Shown here piece by piece: positions 46,235-56,802 of a DNA stretch of 64,000 nt. Source of the stretch: Plantago ovata (lineage: Eukaryota; Streptophyta; Magnoliopsida; Lamiales; Plantaginaceae). Within the stretch, counting starts at the first letter, position 1, and the number at the start of each line of letters is the position of its first letter. Location: NCBI GenBank assembly GCA_028274465.1, contig CM051458.1:86758085-86822084 (forward strand), written 5' to 3'. Position numbers and translations under genes: made by a program. The notes below the pieces were generated by a model, which saw nothing but the letters and a program-made list of their open reading frames with translations, had not been told where the DNA came from and searched no databases.

Positions 46235-47340
46235 TTAAAAAAAAATAAAGTGGTAGTGTATCTTTCAGGACTTTGAAAGGATTTTATGACAGGGGAAAAG
46301 TCCATACATGCATCAACGACGCAATCGTGACCTTGAATTCATAGAAGGGAACAAGCAGAATATGAGCTTGACAAACTTACTTCAGGTGACTAGCACTTAT
46401 ATGTCAAACAAATATAATATAGATATATAATTAAGTAGTGGTAGTAGTACTTATACATGATGTTATTTTGCAGGTTAACATGTTCCCTCATCACGTGTTA
46501 GAATCATTTCCTCCGAGTAATTCGTCAATGCAGACCAAGCAATCAAGTAATTGTGGTGGAAGTGGCAACAAATGAATAAGAGATGTTTACCTTTTGACAG
46601 GATGCCAATATTGTCATAAGAAGTTTATTTTATCATAGTGGATATTTTAATTTGATTTTTAGTTTTTCTTGTCAAACATCAATACATTATTGGGGATAGA
46701 CAAACTTAACAATTGCAAATGTATGATACTTTTTTCAAGCTTTCCTGTCGAATGTATGATACAATTGTTAGACAAACTTAACTAAAATTTTCACATTTAC
46801 TTAAAGGCATACACAAAAATGCAGACACTTGATGGCCTAATAATCACAAACTCTACAGAAACTCTACACCCATAATCACATCTAGCTACTGCATTTATTC
46901 AAGTTATTAGCATCACCTAAAAGTAGAACATTCAAAAGCCGTGTCTTCTGAACACTAATTACCATACATAATCTCAATTAATTTTAGGGAAACAATAAGA
47001 AAGAGCTCACCTGAAGCTAATAATAATTGGAGGCTTGCAGTACTAAACACCACCGTCGACAACGCATCGACCAACAAAAATCTAAAAACAAATTGAACTG
47101 GAATTTTGCCCCTTTTTCTTCTTCTTCTTCTACTCTCTAACTACTAACCAGCAATTAAATTGTATTTTACCAAGAAAGAGTTGAAAAGCCTCCGGGCAGA
47201 TATGAGAGGAGAAGACGATCGACGGACTGTGAGTGGAATGTGTTTTTCTTTCTGGGTCGAATCGATAAGGCGGAGATGATGTTTCAGTTTTGTGGTTTTT
47301 TCTTTTTACTGTAATGATAAGTGATAAACATGGAAGCTCT
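46235..47340. other. Upstream region of the NLR with a possible first leader exon
   Basis: Mostly AT-rich. Bases 47010-47160 read on the minus strand as a transcribed-looking leader ending in TTAGCTTCAG|GTGAGC. This could be the first non-coding exon, with its promoter around 47200-47330. Unproven. Confidence 0.35.
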
Positions 47341-47344
47341 CCTC

Positions 47345-47600
47345 TCCTGTATTACGAGCCGAACGAACCGAACAAGAGACTTATCGTTCGTTAAGCATAT
47401 AGTATGTTCGGTTCGTGTTCGGCGAACAATTCAATACCTGTTCGTGTTCGGTTCGTTAAAATAATAGAATGTTCGTGTTCGTTCGTTAATGCTCGTTCGT
47501 TCGTGTTCGTTTATCTGTTCGTTTACGTTCGTGTTCATTTATCTGTTCATGTTCGTTTACGTTCGTGTTCGTTTAAGGTCGTTAACACAAAAAAGCCTAA
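47345..47600. repeat. GAACG/CGTTC-rich left arm
   Basis: Dense copies of GTTCG, CGTTCGTGTTCG and GTTCGTTCG occur here. The right partner at 51990-52156 carries the same words in the opposite sense (CGAACCGAAC, GAACGTTCGG). The two arms face each other across the Harbinger element. Such arms are typical subterminal regions of hAT-like plant MITEs. Confidence 0.7.
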
Positions 47601-48562
47601 ACCATTCTATTTTGTGCGCGAACAGGGTTGTTTAACAACCTTGTTTAATCAAAAATACTACTACTAGTATTAAAGGAATGATTACTACTAGTATTAAAGG
47701 AATGGTTAATTACAATTAAAAATTACTACCAGATCGGCTAATGCTCACACGGTGATATGTATTCCACCAGTTAATTAATTAAAGTTCATTTGCATTTTCA
47801 ATTTTTCATCAAGGCAGGCATACGCTTCTCTGCAAAATTCTGCTCTCTCCGACTACAATTCAAGGTACTAGGGAGCCTACCTGGTTGTGTATGAGAACTG
47901 AGAAGGGAGCTGACCGTGGTTGTACGGACGAGAAAGAGGTGAGTCACCGTGGTGGAGCAGCGCAGCGACGGCGGGGTGGTGGTGGTCTGGTGGAGGGTCG
48001 ATCAAGTACCGGAGAAAACAGGGCAGAAGCGGAGCTGACACAGGCGGTTGTGGCGTCGGGCGGTGGTGGTCTGGTGGAGGGTTAATCGGGTGCCAGTCGC
48101 CAGATCTGGAAATGGAGGCGGTGTGTGGTCTGTTGTGGTGTACTGGTGTGGGAGGGTGAAAGACTATCACCATAAATATCAGCGACACCTCACTATCCAA
48201 TTTTAAAAAATTAATTTATCTCTTATACATCTTTCAACCAACCCACCACAACACCAAAAACTACATTTATCCATGACCACCCACCATCCAATCAATTCAA
48301 TTTATTTGTTTTTTTATTTTCTTATTAGCATTTAATAATTATAATATAATAATTGTATATTATTATAAAATTACTGTATTAATCTAGAAAAGTTCTCTAA
48401 TTTTCCGAAATAACAAATTAAGCATTATTATATTAATAAAGTACAACCATTACTAAAATTACTAAAGGAAAAAAAATTAATATTACAATATTTTTATAAA
48501 TTGATTACAACGAAAAACATGAAATGTAGAATTATGAAAAAAAACGAAATAAAAATACATAT
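47601..48562. other. Left flank and 3' non-coding part of the Harbinger element
   Basis: It includes a direct duplication of TACTACTAGTATTAAAGGAA near 47655-47705 and a GC-rich block 47880-48160 with repeated GGTGGTGGTCTGGTGGAGGG. The short open frames there are compositional. The left end of the Harbinger element lies somewhere in this interval, but I could not pair its terminal repeat. Confidence 0.4.
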
Positions 48563-49903
48563 TTAGTCCTCATCATCATTGAAATTCTCCCATATGTGCT
48601 CAATCAAGTCGTTCATAAGTTCCTTGTGCGCCTCTCTGTTCCGAAGTTGATCCCTGTTAGTCATATATTGGGCAACACTTGCAATTCGTTCCGTGGAGAA
48701 GTTGAAAATGGGATCCACATAGCCTTCTTCAGGCTCTTCTTGGTTGACCTGTCTCGTCCGATCATTCATAAATTCTTTGGGATCGGTATAGTTCAGATAA
48801 GTGTCTCTTTCATCCTCCACTATCATATTGTGCATGATGATACACGCATGCATAATTGTCCCCATGGCATGTCGATCCCATAGAAAACATGGATTTTTTA
48901 TAAATGCGAATCGAGCTTGTAGAACACCAAATGCCCGTTCAACATCTTTCCTAACAGACTCTTGATGTTGAGCAAATAACTTGTGCTTACGGACAATAGG
49001 AGACTTGATAGATTTGACAAATGCAGCCCATCCTGGATATATGCCATCAGTGAGGTAATACCCCATATTTCTTTGTATCGGTGCACGGCCTGCTAAAATA
49101 TGGTGTATCGGTGCACGGCCTGCTAAAATATCATCGAAAATAGGTGATTTGTTTAGCACATTAATATTATTGTTTGTACCTGGGGATCCAAAAAATGCAT
49201 GCCAAATCCATAGGTCTTCGGATGCAACAGCTTCCAAAATAATCGTTGTTTCCCACTTCTTCCTTGATACTGCCCTGCCCAAGCAGTCGGACAATTCTTC
49301 CATTCCCAGGTGCATGCAATCGATACTTCCCATCATGCCCGGAAATCCACGTTCTTCACCAATGTGTAGTAGTCTCGCCATGTGTTCTTGTGTTGGACGC
49401 CTAAGGTATTCATTCCCAAAGTTGGCAACTACGCCTTCTGCAAACTTCATAACTGATTTTCTTATCACTTGTTCGCTCATTCGAAGGCACTCGTCATGCA
49501 AATCTGGTGATGTTCCGTAGGCTAAAACTCTTATAGCGCCAGTACATTTTTGGATCAAAGACATACCTAGCCGACCAGTGGCATCACGCTTCTGCTGAAA
49601 ATATTCATCGGAACTTAGTGCCTCCATTATACGCTCAAAGACGTGCTTTCTCATTCGAAACCTACGACGAAAAATATCTTCATGGTAGATTGGCGTGTCT
49701 GAAAAATACATTTTGAACAGTTGTTCATGACCATCCTCACGAATTCGCTCAATATGACGCCTCTTAGCTCTAGTATTGTGGCTTGTGGGTTGTAACATGG
49801 TAGGAATTTTCATGACTACATCCCCGAGAATGCGATTAAGTGTTTGGTTTTGTTCTTCCAACTCATCTATTTCGTTGAGACTGGAAGAAGCATAACTTGG
49901 CAT
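48563..49903 (-). CDS. PIF/Harbinger (Pong-like) transposase, DDE_Tnp_4
   Basis: A 446-codon frame from ATG 49903 (MPSYASSSL). The N-terminal half has helical DNA-binding-like sequence (FRMRKHVFERIMEAL, CTGAIRVLAYG). The DDE catalytic core has Asp195 in GSIDCMH, a second Asp in YYLTDGIYPGWAAF and Glu in RKDVERAFGVLQARF. These enzymes cut and paste elements at TTA-type sites together with the second element protein. Two faults are visible. Residues 199-219 are read in the wrong frame: the alternative frame gives WEWKNCPTAWAGQYQG, the family consensus, so a +1 insertion at CACCTGG is offset by a loss in AAACAAC. A 30-bp tandem duplication also repeats ILAGRAPI near residues 257-274. The frame is open but the protein is probably inactive. 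It is flanked by its partner gene at 50395. Confidence 0.92.
   Translation of the reverse strand: MPSYASSSLNEIDELEEQNQTLNRILGDVVMKIPTMLQPTSHNTRAKRRHIERIREDGHEQLFKMYFSDTPIYHEDIFRRRFRMRKHVFERIMEALSSDEYFQQKRDATGRLGMSLIQKCTGAIRVLAYGTSPDLHDECLRMSEQVIRKSVMKFAEGVVANFGNEYLRRPTQEHMARLLHIGEERGFPGMMGSIDCMHLGMEELSDCLGRAVSRKKWETTIILEAVASEDLWIWHAFFGSPGTNNNINVLNKSPIFDDILAGRAPIHHILAGRAPIQRNMGYYLTDGIYPGWAAFVKSIKSPIVRKHKLFAQHQESVRKDVERAFGVLQARFAFIKNPCFLWDRHAMGTIMHACIIMHNMIVEDERDTYLNYTDPKEFMNDRTRQVNQEEPEEGYVDPIFNFSTERIASVAQYMTNRDQLRNREAHKELMNDLIEHIWENFNDDED
49081..49140. repeat. 30-bp in-frame tandem duplication in the transposase
   Basis: Units 49081-49110 and 49111-49140 both begin GTGCACGGCCTGCTAAAATA. The duplication keeps the frame and repeats the peptide ILAGRAPI. 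Confidence 0.9.
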
Positions 49904-50394
49904 TATTTTTAGTGTGGATACAAGGAAGAGTGAGAGGAAGTAGAAGTGTTGGAAAAGATGTAGGTGTAAGTATGGTAAAGATCACTCCCATATTTAAAGA
50001 GAGGTATAGATGAATTTGAGTGGACAATGAGTTGGATCTTAGTCAACAATGAGTTGGATATGAGTCAGCAAATTGGGAGAAACATGTGAAGTTTAAAGTT
50101 TGTCTGACAAAGATGGAATCATTAAAGTTGTAGTGGAAGATGAATTGACTAAAGAGGAAGAAGCATGTGAACTTTCTTGAAAAAAACGAAAGTAGAATAG
50201 GCTATAGACTGATAAAAGCTCATAGATTTAAATATAGCAGTACATATCAATAAGAAACAACACACCTTACATTTGAAAATAGCAAATACACCCGATTACA
50301 AACATAATTATACATAATGGAGCGAAATCAAACATAACTGAAATAATACAAAGACATAGTAATGCATTACGACAATAAAAAGACATAGCGATAA
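49904..50394. other. Spacer between the two Harbinger genes
   Basis: 491 bases of AT-rich non-coding DNA. Both genes are on the minus strand. The segment 49985-50075 has short internal repeats of GAGTTGGAT. It should hold the transposase promoter. Confidence 0.5.
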
Positions 50395-51378
50395 TTAAAG
50401 GTACTCCGCCAACGAGCGATTCTTGACCTGTTCTTCTTGCTCAGTTAGATTCGGTTTAGCCAACAAAGCATTCAACAAATTGGCATTTAGCTTCTTTTTC
50501 TCAAATTCGACCTTCACCTCAAGTTCTTTCTCACGCGTGATCCTCATTGCACGCAGCTCACTAGTAAATTCATCCGAAATCACAGTAGTTGATGAAGATG
50601 CCACACCCTTGCCCTTCCTTCTAGCTTTTGCCGCATTTCGGCCGGTAGGATGGTTTATTGTTGAAGCACCACTCACTGGAGTATCTGGTGTACCATCATC
50701 ATCATCATCGGTTCTTGATTTTTTTGAACTACCATGACCTTCTTGCTCGGATTCCATTGCATCTGGATGAGGCCTTCTTTGTCCTCCACCATAACTCAAC
50801 TCCCACTTGGGTGCGTGGCGCATAACTGTTTCAAACACAAGTTTATGCGGAAATCCAGCCTTCTTGCCCTTAGTACCCTTACTATATAGTTTGTTAGCTA
50901 TAGCGTCAACATATGCATCACTCATTCCGCTCGTTTTCTGGGCATAGGCTTCCTTGCAACAGCCGATCCACTCAGTGACATTTTTGTTGAGCCGCTGATA
51001 ACGAGCTCTCATTGACTCTGCGGAACGTTGATTGATTTTTCCGGGGTTTTCTTTTCGCGCTTGCTCATATAACTTATAAACCTCACCCCAAAAGGTTTCT
51101 TGTTTCTGACCAGTGCCCTTTATCGCATTTTGACTGACGTAAATCCATGCTGACATTAGGGTGCAATCTTCAACGGCATCCCAAGACACCGCCGCTTGAT
51201 TGTTCGAGTTCGTAACATTTTGAGGGGTCGAGTTCGTAACATTTTGAGGCTCGGGGCTATTTTGAGTGGGATTCGGTGGAAACTGAGTGTATGTTTCATA
51301 ACTTGGGAAACTTGAAGAGTTTTGGGTACTTTGATAAGTAGAATAAAACTCTGGAAAGAAATCTTCATTTGGATCCAT
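50395..51378 (-). CDS. Harbinger/Pong ORF1 protein with Myb/SANT-like domain
   Basis: A 327-codon frame from the ATG at 51378 (MDPNEDFFPEF). After a Gln/Asn/Pro-rich head, residues about 66-165 form the trihelix-like domain of Pong ORF1 proteins: SWDAVEDCTLMSAWIYVSQ, then FWGEVYKLYEQARKE, RSAESMRARYQRLNKNVTEW and FPHKLVFETVMRHAPKW. A basic Ser-rich linker (KKSRTDDDDDG, KARRKGKG) follows, then a charged helical C terminus (REKELEVKVEFEKKKLNANL). This protein is required with the transposase for Pong-type transposition and binds element ends. In plant annotation it is often mislabelled as glutathione S-transferase T3-like. The frame is intact. It is the upstream gene of the pair, on the same strand. 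Confidence 0.9.
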   Translation of the reverse strand: MDPNEDFFPEFYSTYQSTQNSSSFPSYETYTQFPPNPTQNSPEPQNVTNSTPQNVTNSNNQAAVSWDAVEDCTLMSAWIYVSQNAIKGTGQKQETFWGEVYKLYEQARKENPGKINQRSAESMRARYQRLNKNVTEWIGCCKEAYAQKTSGMSDAYVDAIANKLYSKGTKGKKAGFPHKLVFETVMRHAPKWELSYGGGQRRPHPDAMESEQEGHGSSKKSRTDDDDDGTPDTPVSGASTINHPTGRNAAKARRKGKGVASSSTTVISDEFTSELRAMRITREKELEVKVEFEKKKLNANLLNALLAKPNLTEQEEQVKNRSLAEYL

Positions 51379-51472
51379 TTAGCTAGGAGAGAATGAGAGT
51401 AATTTAGGGTTTTTAGAAGTGTGTGAAATATAATGAAGTTAGGTTATATTTATAGATGGAAAAAATTATGAA

Positions 51473-51602
<130 letters not shown>

Positions 51603-51714
51603 TTTAAATAATAAACATATCAGATAATATAAAAGATAATAATAAAATCTAAAAAGATAATTATAAAATCTAAAAAGATAATTAAAAAATAAATAGAAAA
51701 AAAATGGACAAATA

Positions 51715-51771
51715 GGAGGGGGACAAGTGTGTCCCCCTCCATATATGCCACCAGCCGGTGGCTGGTGGCAT
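51715..51771. repeat. Two adjacent perfect hairpins
   Basis: Hairpin 1 (51715-51740) has 11-bp perfect arms GGAGGGGGACA / TGTCCCCCTCC around a 4-base loop. Hairpin 2 (51745-51771) has 12-bp perfect arms ATGCCACCAGCC / GGCTGGTGGCAT around a 3-base loop. Both are GC-rich in an AT-rich setting and four bases apart. They may lie near the right end of the Harbinger element. Confidence 0.85.
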
Positions 51772-51950
51772 CATGGGCGCACGTATTTTTTTTTTTTTGC
51801 TGGGCACAGTGGGGCCCACTGAACCGTGGCCACCACTTGTGACCCAACGAGACCGATATTTTCGGTCTAAAGAGAAATAAATTAAAGCATCTAATCTATC
51901 TAGGGTAAACAAGTTAAACGAAGTACATACAATTATTAATTATTAAATTA

Positions 51951-52156
51951 TATATGTATATATATATTTATATAATATATCACATTATACAAAGTTCACG
52001 AACTGTTCGCGAACAACTGAACAGAAACTAACATGTTCTTGTTCGGTTCGTTAGCTTAACGAACTTGTTCGTGAACCGTTCGATTTTGACCGAACCGATC
52101 ACGAACCGAACAATGACCGAACAATTTCACGAACGTTCGGTTCGAAATAAGCCCTA
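51951..52156. repeat. GAACG-rich right arm
   Basis: CGAAC-rich sequence ending CGGTTCGAAATAAGCCCTA. Reversed, it begins TAGGGCTTATTTCGAACC, the TAGGG start typical of hAT-like MITEs. It mirrors the arm at 47345-47600. A degenerate TA tract (51951-51980) lies inside it. Confidence 0.65.
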
Positions 52157-54199
52157 AGAGGGAGTGAAATGTTTAGTTTTAGCTAATAACGGTCGGTTGC
52201 TAACGGAGTGAAATATCTGTGGATGCTATAAATTGGGGCTAAATAATGAAGACACATGTCAATCTCCTATTGCTGGCCTAGAGGTTGGCATAGGGTGTGA
52301 TATAGAAATTTGGCTTGACCCTTTTTGCTATACCAACTCGCCTAAAAGCTGGAACTGATTAGAGGAACTAAATCCAATAATTTATATTAATTCTCCAATA
52401 CCTCGCTCATGCTATATCATTTATTTATTATTATTATCACTATTTAAAAAAATAAAAATAATAATGGGATCTGCACATTGAGAAAGTTGACTTCAATGCT
52501 AATCTGGAGAACTAAACAAATTAAAATGATCTGATAATTGCCGACAGAGTCTGAACGTTGTTAGTTAAGTAATCCATGCCAACCTCGAGGGAAATAGAAA
52601 TATGAAACCAGAAGGACTAATCAAAGCTTCTTCGATTAATCAAGGGTTGTTGGTAAGCTCACTCTTCAATTATTGACTGATCAGGCCTCTCTCTGACAAT
52701 TTGTGATGGAACCTTTAAACCATGAAAATGTCTAAAATTCCTAAATAACCCATAAAACCTGTCCATATCATAAGTAAAAAAATAAACAGAACACTAGAGC
52801 CCATAATTATCACTAAGGACTAAGTACTGCATAATAGCAATAACCTAGTGTGAGTAAAACAATCAATTGGTTTACCAACTACCAACTACGCTTCATGCAT
52901 GTAGCTAGGCAATTTACGGAATCGCAAAGGCACCTAACCATTGCATACCGTGTCACCGTCTCCAGATACTTTCTGGCTAGCTATTGACCCCTGCTATATC
53001 CTAGGTATGAATACGTCTAAAGAGACATGGCGTTTAAAGAGACATGGCGTTTAAAGAGACTTATTCTACTGAACTCATCCATAATTCATCGATGAATAAG
53101 CTGAAATGTCTTGCAAAGACTTGACTTGTTGCCTAAGAAATAACTAATACTACCTAGCTCGTCTAGCCGTATCATCTGTCCTCCCGGTTCCAGTACCCTT
53201 GTTCAAGACTTCTGAATCCTGTACAACAACAAAAAAATACAAATTAAGAAGACTAAGTATAGTACTTAATCATTTACTAGTATGACTTAGGATTGATCTC
53301 AAGAGTTTTTTTAAGAACCTCCTGGGTGATGATGGTATACTAAAAAAAAAAGGGACTGGAAAATAGATTTGTGATTACATATGAGTTTTAGTTAATTAAG
53401 AACATGGCCTATTTTTAAATAGAGACGGTTTTTCCAACACAGACTTGTATGTGTGCAAGAAAACAATTTTAGTCGGTAAATAGAGACGGTTTTTCCAACA
53501 CAGTGCCCTTTGGTCGTTTTCACGGCCTATCAACTCCGGCTCCATTAGTTACACCAATTCTACGATCTTTTGACTTGTATGTGCAAAAAAACAATTTTAG
53601 TGAGTAAATAGAGACGGTTTTCCCAACTCAGTACAGAACATGTTTGCTTTGTGCTGACTTTAATTTAATAGTCAATTTTTAGACTGAATTTATTTGACTA
53701 ACTAAAACTGGATCGGAAAGAACTGACAAAGAAAACAGGGCTATAATGGAAGTTGGAACACATTTTTTGACATCAATTAAGAAATTTAATGCAAACAACA
53801 GGAAGATACAGCGCAATAATTGTCAACCATAATACCATATGGCCACTGTATTAGTGGTAAAAATGGGTTGAATAAGTTGGTAAACTTCCCCGGCGCTGAT
53901 CATAAACCAGTATAATTATATAAGAGCCATTACTTTACCTTGCTCTTACAGCATGCCTAACATATTAACATGTGATCAGGGGCGAAGGGAGGAAACATAA
54001 CTAACTAGTGGTGGCAGATATTTCCTCTAAATATCTAAATACAATTTTGGATCTAAAGTTTTCATTTTGTATGGCTTAAGTGTAGTAAATTTTAAATTGG
54101 TAGAAGCTTTTTTTTCTTCTTTCAAATGAATATTTTGTAATATTTACTACTCTCTCTCGAGCCCAATGGATTTTATACGTTTTCTTTTGCATGATTTTC
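52157..54199. other. Intergenic DNA at the start of module C
   Basis: Bases 52550-52710 are homologous to 36740-36970, and 53160-53235 to 38100-38180. Several short tandem or dispersed repeats occur: TTTAAAGAGACATGGCG at 53016-53065, and AAATAGAGACGGTTTT three times in 53417-53632. No gene is supported. Confidence 0.45.
53417..53632. repeat. Three copies of an AAATAGAGACGGTTTT unit
   Basis: Units near 53418, 53478 and 53607 share TAAATAGAGACGGTTTT and CCAAC. Two of the intervals also share ACTTGTATGTG…AACAATTTTAGT. These are local direct duplications without coding potential. Confidence 0.75.
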
Positions 54200-54353
54200 A
54201 AAAGGAGTGTGTTCCACATAATTCAGTTCCGTGGCTAATGCCAAATTCCAGTTTGTTTGATTCTCATCTCCACGTATGTAATTAGAGCCACTTATTGGGC
54301 CAGAACAAGAACATAAAAGTGCAACTTATTACTCTGTTGTTTTATTCGAACAG

Positions 54354-54425
54354 ATCCCAAAGGTATAGCAGATCACAGAAGCCCCTCGGCTCGGATTAGG
54401 CCAGGAAGATAAATTCGGCAATGTA
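54354..54425 (+). pseudogene. Broken copy of the last exon of the unknown gene (module C)
   Basis: It follows a TTCGAACAG acceptor-like site and matches 31141-31214 and 38958-39031. It has lost one base in the GCAGATCACAG region and gained six bases (CTCGGCTCGG), so the frame is destroyed. Confidence 0.8.
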
Positions 54426-54764
54426 AATTTCAAAGGAATCCGTAGTTTATGCATTCCTAATTTCAAATTTCTCTCCATAACTGATGTACGTTCTTGTTAG
54501 TTTTTTTCATCTTATCTATTAGTACCACATTATTATTCTCAGTAAGAAATCATCTATTTTGAGCGCTTATGTTTCAAAGTTGAATTTAGTCAATACTATA
54601 TTATTATCATCAGTAATGCAGTTGAAACACTTTCATTTTCACGGGAAGCTAAAACTTCACTTGTCACAAGCACCAGTACTAAATAATTGATCAAATCAGA
54701 ATTTTGCTGCTCAAAGCATTTTGTAGCGAGGAAAAGCCGTGTTACTGTGTTTTTAAGGACATAA

Positions 54765-55589
54765 TTAAAGGAGTTTCAGTACTAATCCTGATACTTGAGA
54801 TAGTAAAATGCCTAAATTTCCCAACCTGTTCCTTGAGATACCCTTCGCATATATCATGAACAAACACATCGTTTCACCATCTTTTCTTTTAAACCTTGTG
54901 ATTATTCCAACTATAGATATAGCCTTCATTCTTCCTGGAGCCTCGTCATGGTATCCAGTTGGAGCATCCAACATGACCAAATCCCTCTCTGTCCTGTACA
55001 CTAATCAGGCAAACCCTTTAATGCCAACTAACATTTCAAAATCTTGGATCACTCACAGTTCTGCACTCTTCCTTTGCACCGTTTTCAAGAAGCTCATTAG
55101 CTTGCGTCACTTTAGTGTCGTAAACTACGTTGTATGCTTCCACGGATGGGATTTGTGCTTGGACTTGGTCAATCCATGACTTATTTTCTTCTTGAAAGAC
55201 TGTTCGGCTGCTGTGGTTGAGTGATAACCACATGAGACTGTCATGGCCTAAGCCAAAAACTAAGAAGTTGAGGTGACTTCTTTTCAAGTACCTTGAGGCC
55301 GGGAGACCAAGATTTCATCTGTAGTCTGTTGAGGGGTAGTGTTTGAGGTAGCATAATGAACCAGAGCATGGGCCAAAGATGGCGAGATTTTGGCACATGT
55401 TTGAGTACTATCTGTTGGCTTTGGTTCATGTAAAGATATGGACGAGTCAGCAGACTGGATGGATGAATTCTGTCTTAGAAATCTTGATCTGAGTGTTAGG
55501 AAGATGGAAAGAGAAAAATGGACAAGCAGAATGATATTGAGGTTAATGGAATATTTTGGTCTAGCTCTATCCATGGTTCTGTTTTCCAT
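54765..55589 (-). pseudogene. GXM pseudogene (module C)
   Basis: Nearly full length, with an ATG at 55589 or 55574 (MDRARPKYSIN). It retains the anchor, ALVHYATSN, LVFGLGHDSLMW, RTVFQEENKSWIDQVQAQIP and LDAPTGYHDEAPGRM. At least three frameshifts occur, after EILVS, at EKKSPQLL, and near the DPRF/YRTERD junction. About 42 bases for the VDRVVEDKFSKAF region are deleted, joining VHD to ICEGYLKEQVGKFRHF. It cannot encode a working enzyme. Confidence 0.92.
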
Positions 55590-56802
55590 TGATTTGAGCC
55601 TAACTGCCTAAACAACATATGTGTATTTGGTTTGGGAGTATGATTTTGATGAGTGACAAGTGCTGGTTAGAAGCTTGCATACATTCTCAGTTTCCAAAGT
55701 TTAATAAGCTGACTGACTATGGCCTATCCTAGTACAGTCCAATAGATCGATCCAGCAGAACAAAACAGGGGCAGTGCCTCGGTTCAACTGTTAAAATTGC
55801 AATATCAAAGATTGGCAGGTGGCTGGCCGTTTATGAGAGCAACATGGCAGTAATAACTTCAGTTGAATGAAATACTTTCTCCCAAATTAGTTTCAATCCC
55901 ACAGCACGCCGGATTCAATGTGATGAATCCTGTAAATTTTCAGAAATACAACCGAAGGCACCGTAAATTAGTACTTATAATACAAACCAAGTACTAATAT
56001 GTGATTGCCCGAACCTTTGAGCCGTTGTGATTGCCAATGTCTGTGGGGGTCAGTCTCGTGTCTAATATTTCCTCTGGAGCATGAAGTTCTGATAGTATGT
56101 TTCGTAAAATAATGATGCACCTAATACTACTAAGTAATGTCATTCGTCAATCCATTTAAGTTTTATAATTAATCCAAAAGGCAATTCACATTCCATCAAA
56201 TGTACACGAATTAAACTTTCATAAATTAACAATGATAGAAAGTTCACTTGCTGATAAGAAGATCTCAGCAGTTTTATTCAACAGCGTTCTCGGCCAGAGA
56301 GGCAAACGCGGTTCTAGAACTGCGCAAATGGTAGATGTATTAAAGGCATTCCTCAAGTACAAACCAAATGAAAATTGAGTACACACATACACAACATATA
56401 TATAAAGTTCACTTGCAGAAAAAATGGAATTCAGTAGAATTTATTCAGCAGCATTCCAGACCAAAGAAATGGAATTTATTTGAAAATCACGATTAATAGG
56501 AGGATCGAGTCGCAGCATTTTGATGATGTCCGTGCTGTATTCCTGCATACATCAGAATGTTTAATATCGAATTGGTGACCACCATGTTCAATGCAAATGT
56601 CGACTAATCAAATAGCAAGATTAGCAACAAATTTCTTTTTCTTCCGATGAAAAACCAGAGAAATTTATTTTAGGAAGTACTAATCTACAGTTCTTATGAT
56701 GTCAACAGGCAAGATATAGAAGAAAATTATGGAGTAAAAGACCTGCAAAGAAAATGGAATATTGAATCTAAACTGACCTGCAGGCTAGACAAGATATTTG
56801 AC
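55590..56802. other. GXM upstream flank and 3' side of the module C NLR
   Basis: Bases 55845-55940 are the module C copy of the presumed 3' UTR exon seen at 33045 and 40030. The NLR stop codon is followed within 45 bases by a GTCAGT donor-like site. Bases 56230-56290 and 56400-56470 share TAAAGTTCACTTGC and TTATTCAACAGC-like words, a diverged direct repeat. No other gene. Confidence 0.4.

Noticed and set aside
47885..48200. Overlapping frames in the GC-rich block on both strands
   Set aside because: They result from repeated GGTGGTGGTCTGG words. The peptides are low complexity without a domain.
51715..51771. Helitron 3' end
   Set aside because: A Helitron end needs a hairpin followed closely by CTRR and a TC start elsewhere. 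Neither hairpin is followed by CTRR at the right spacing.
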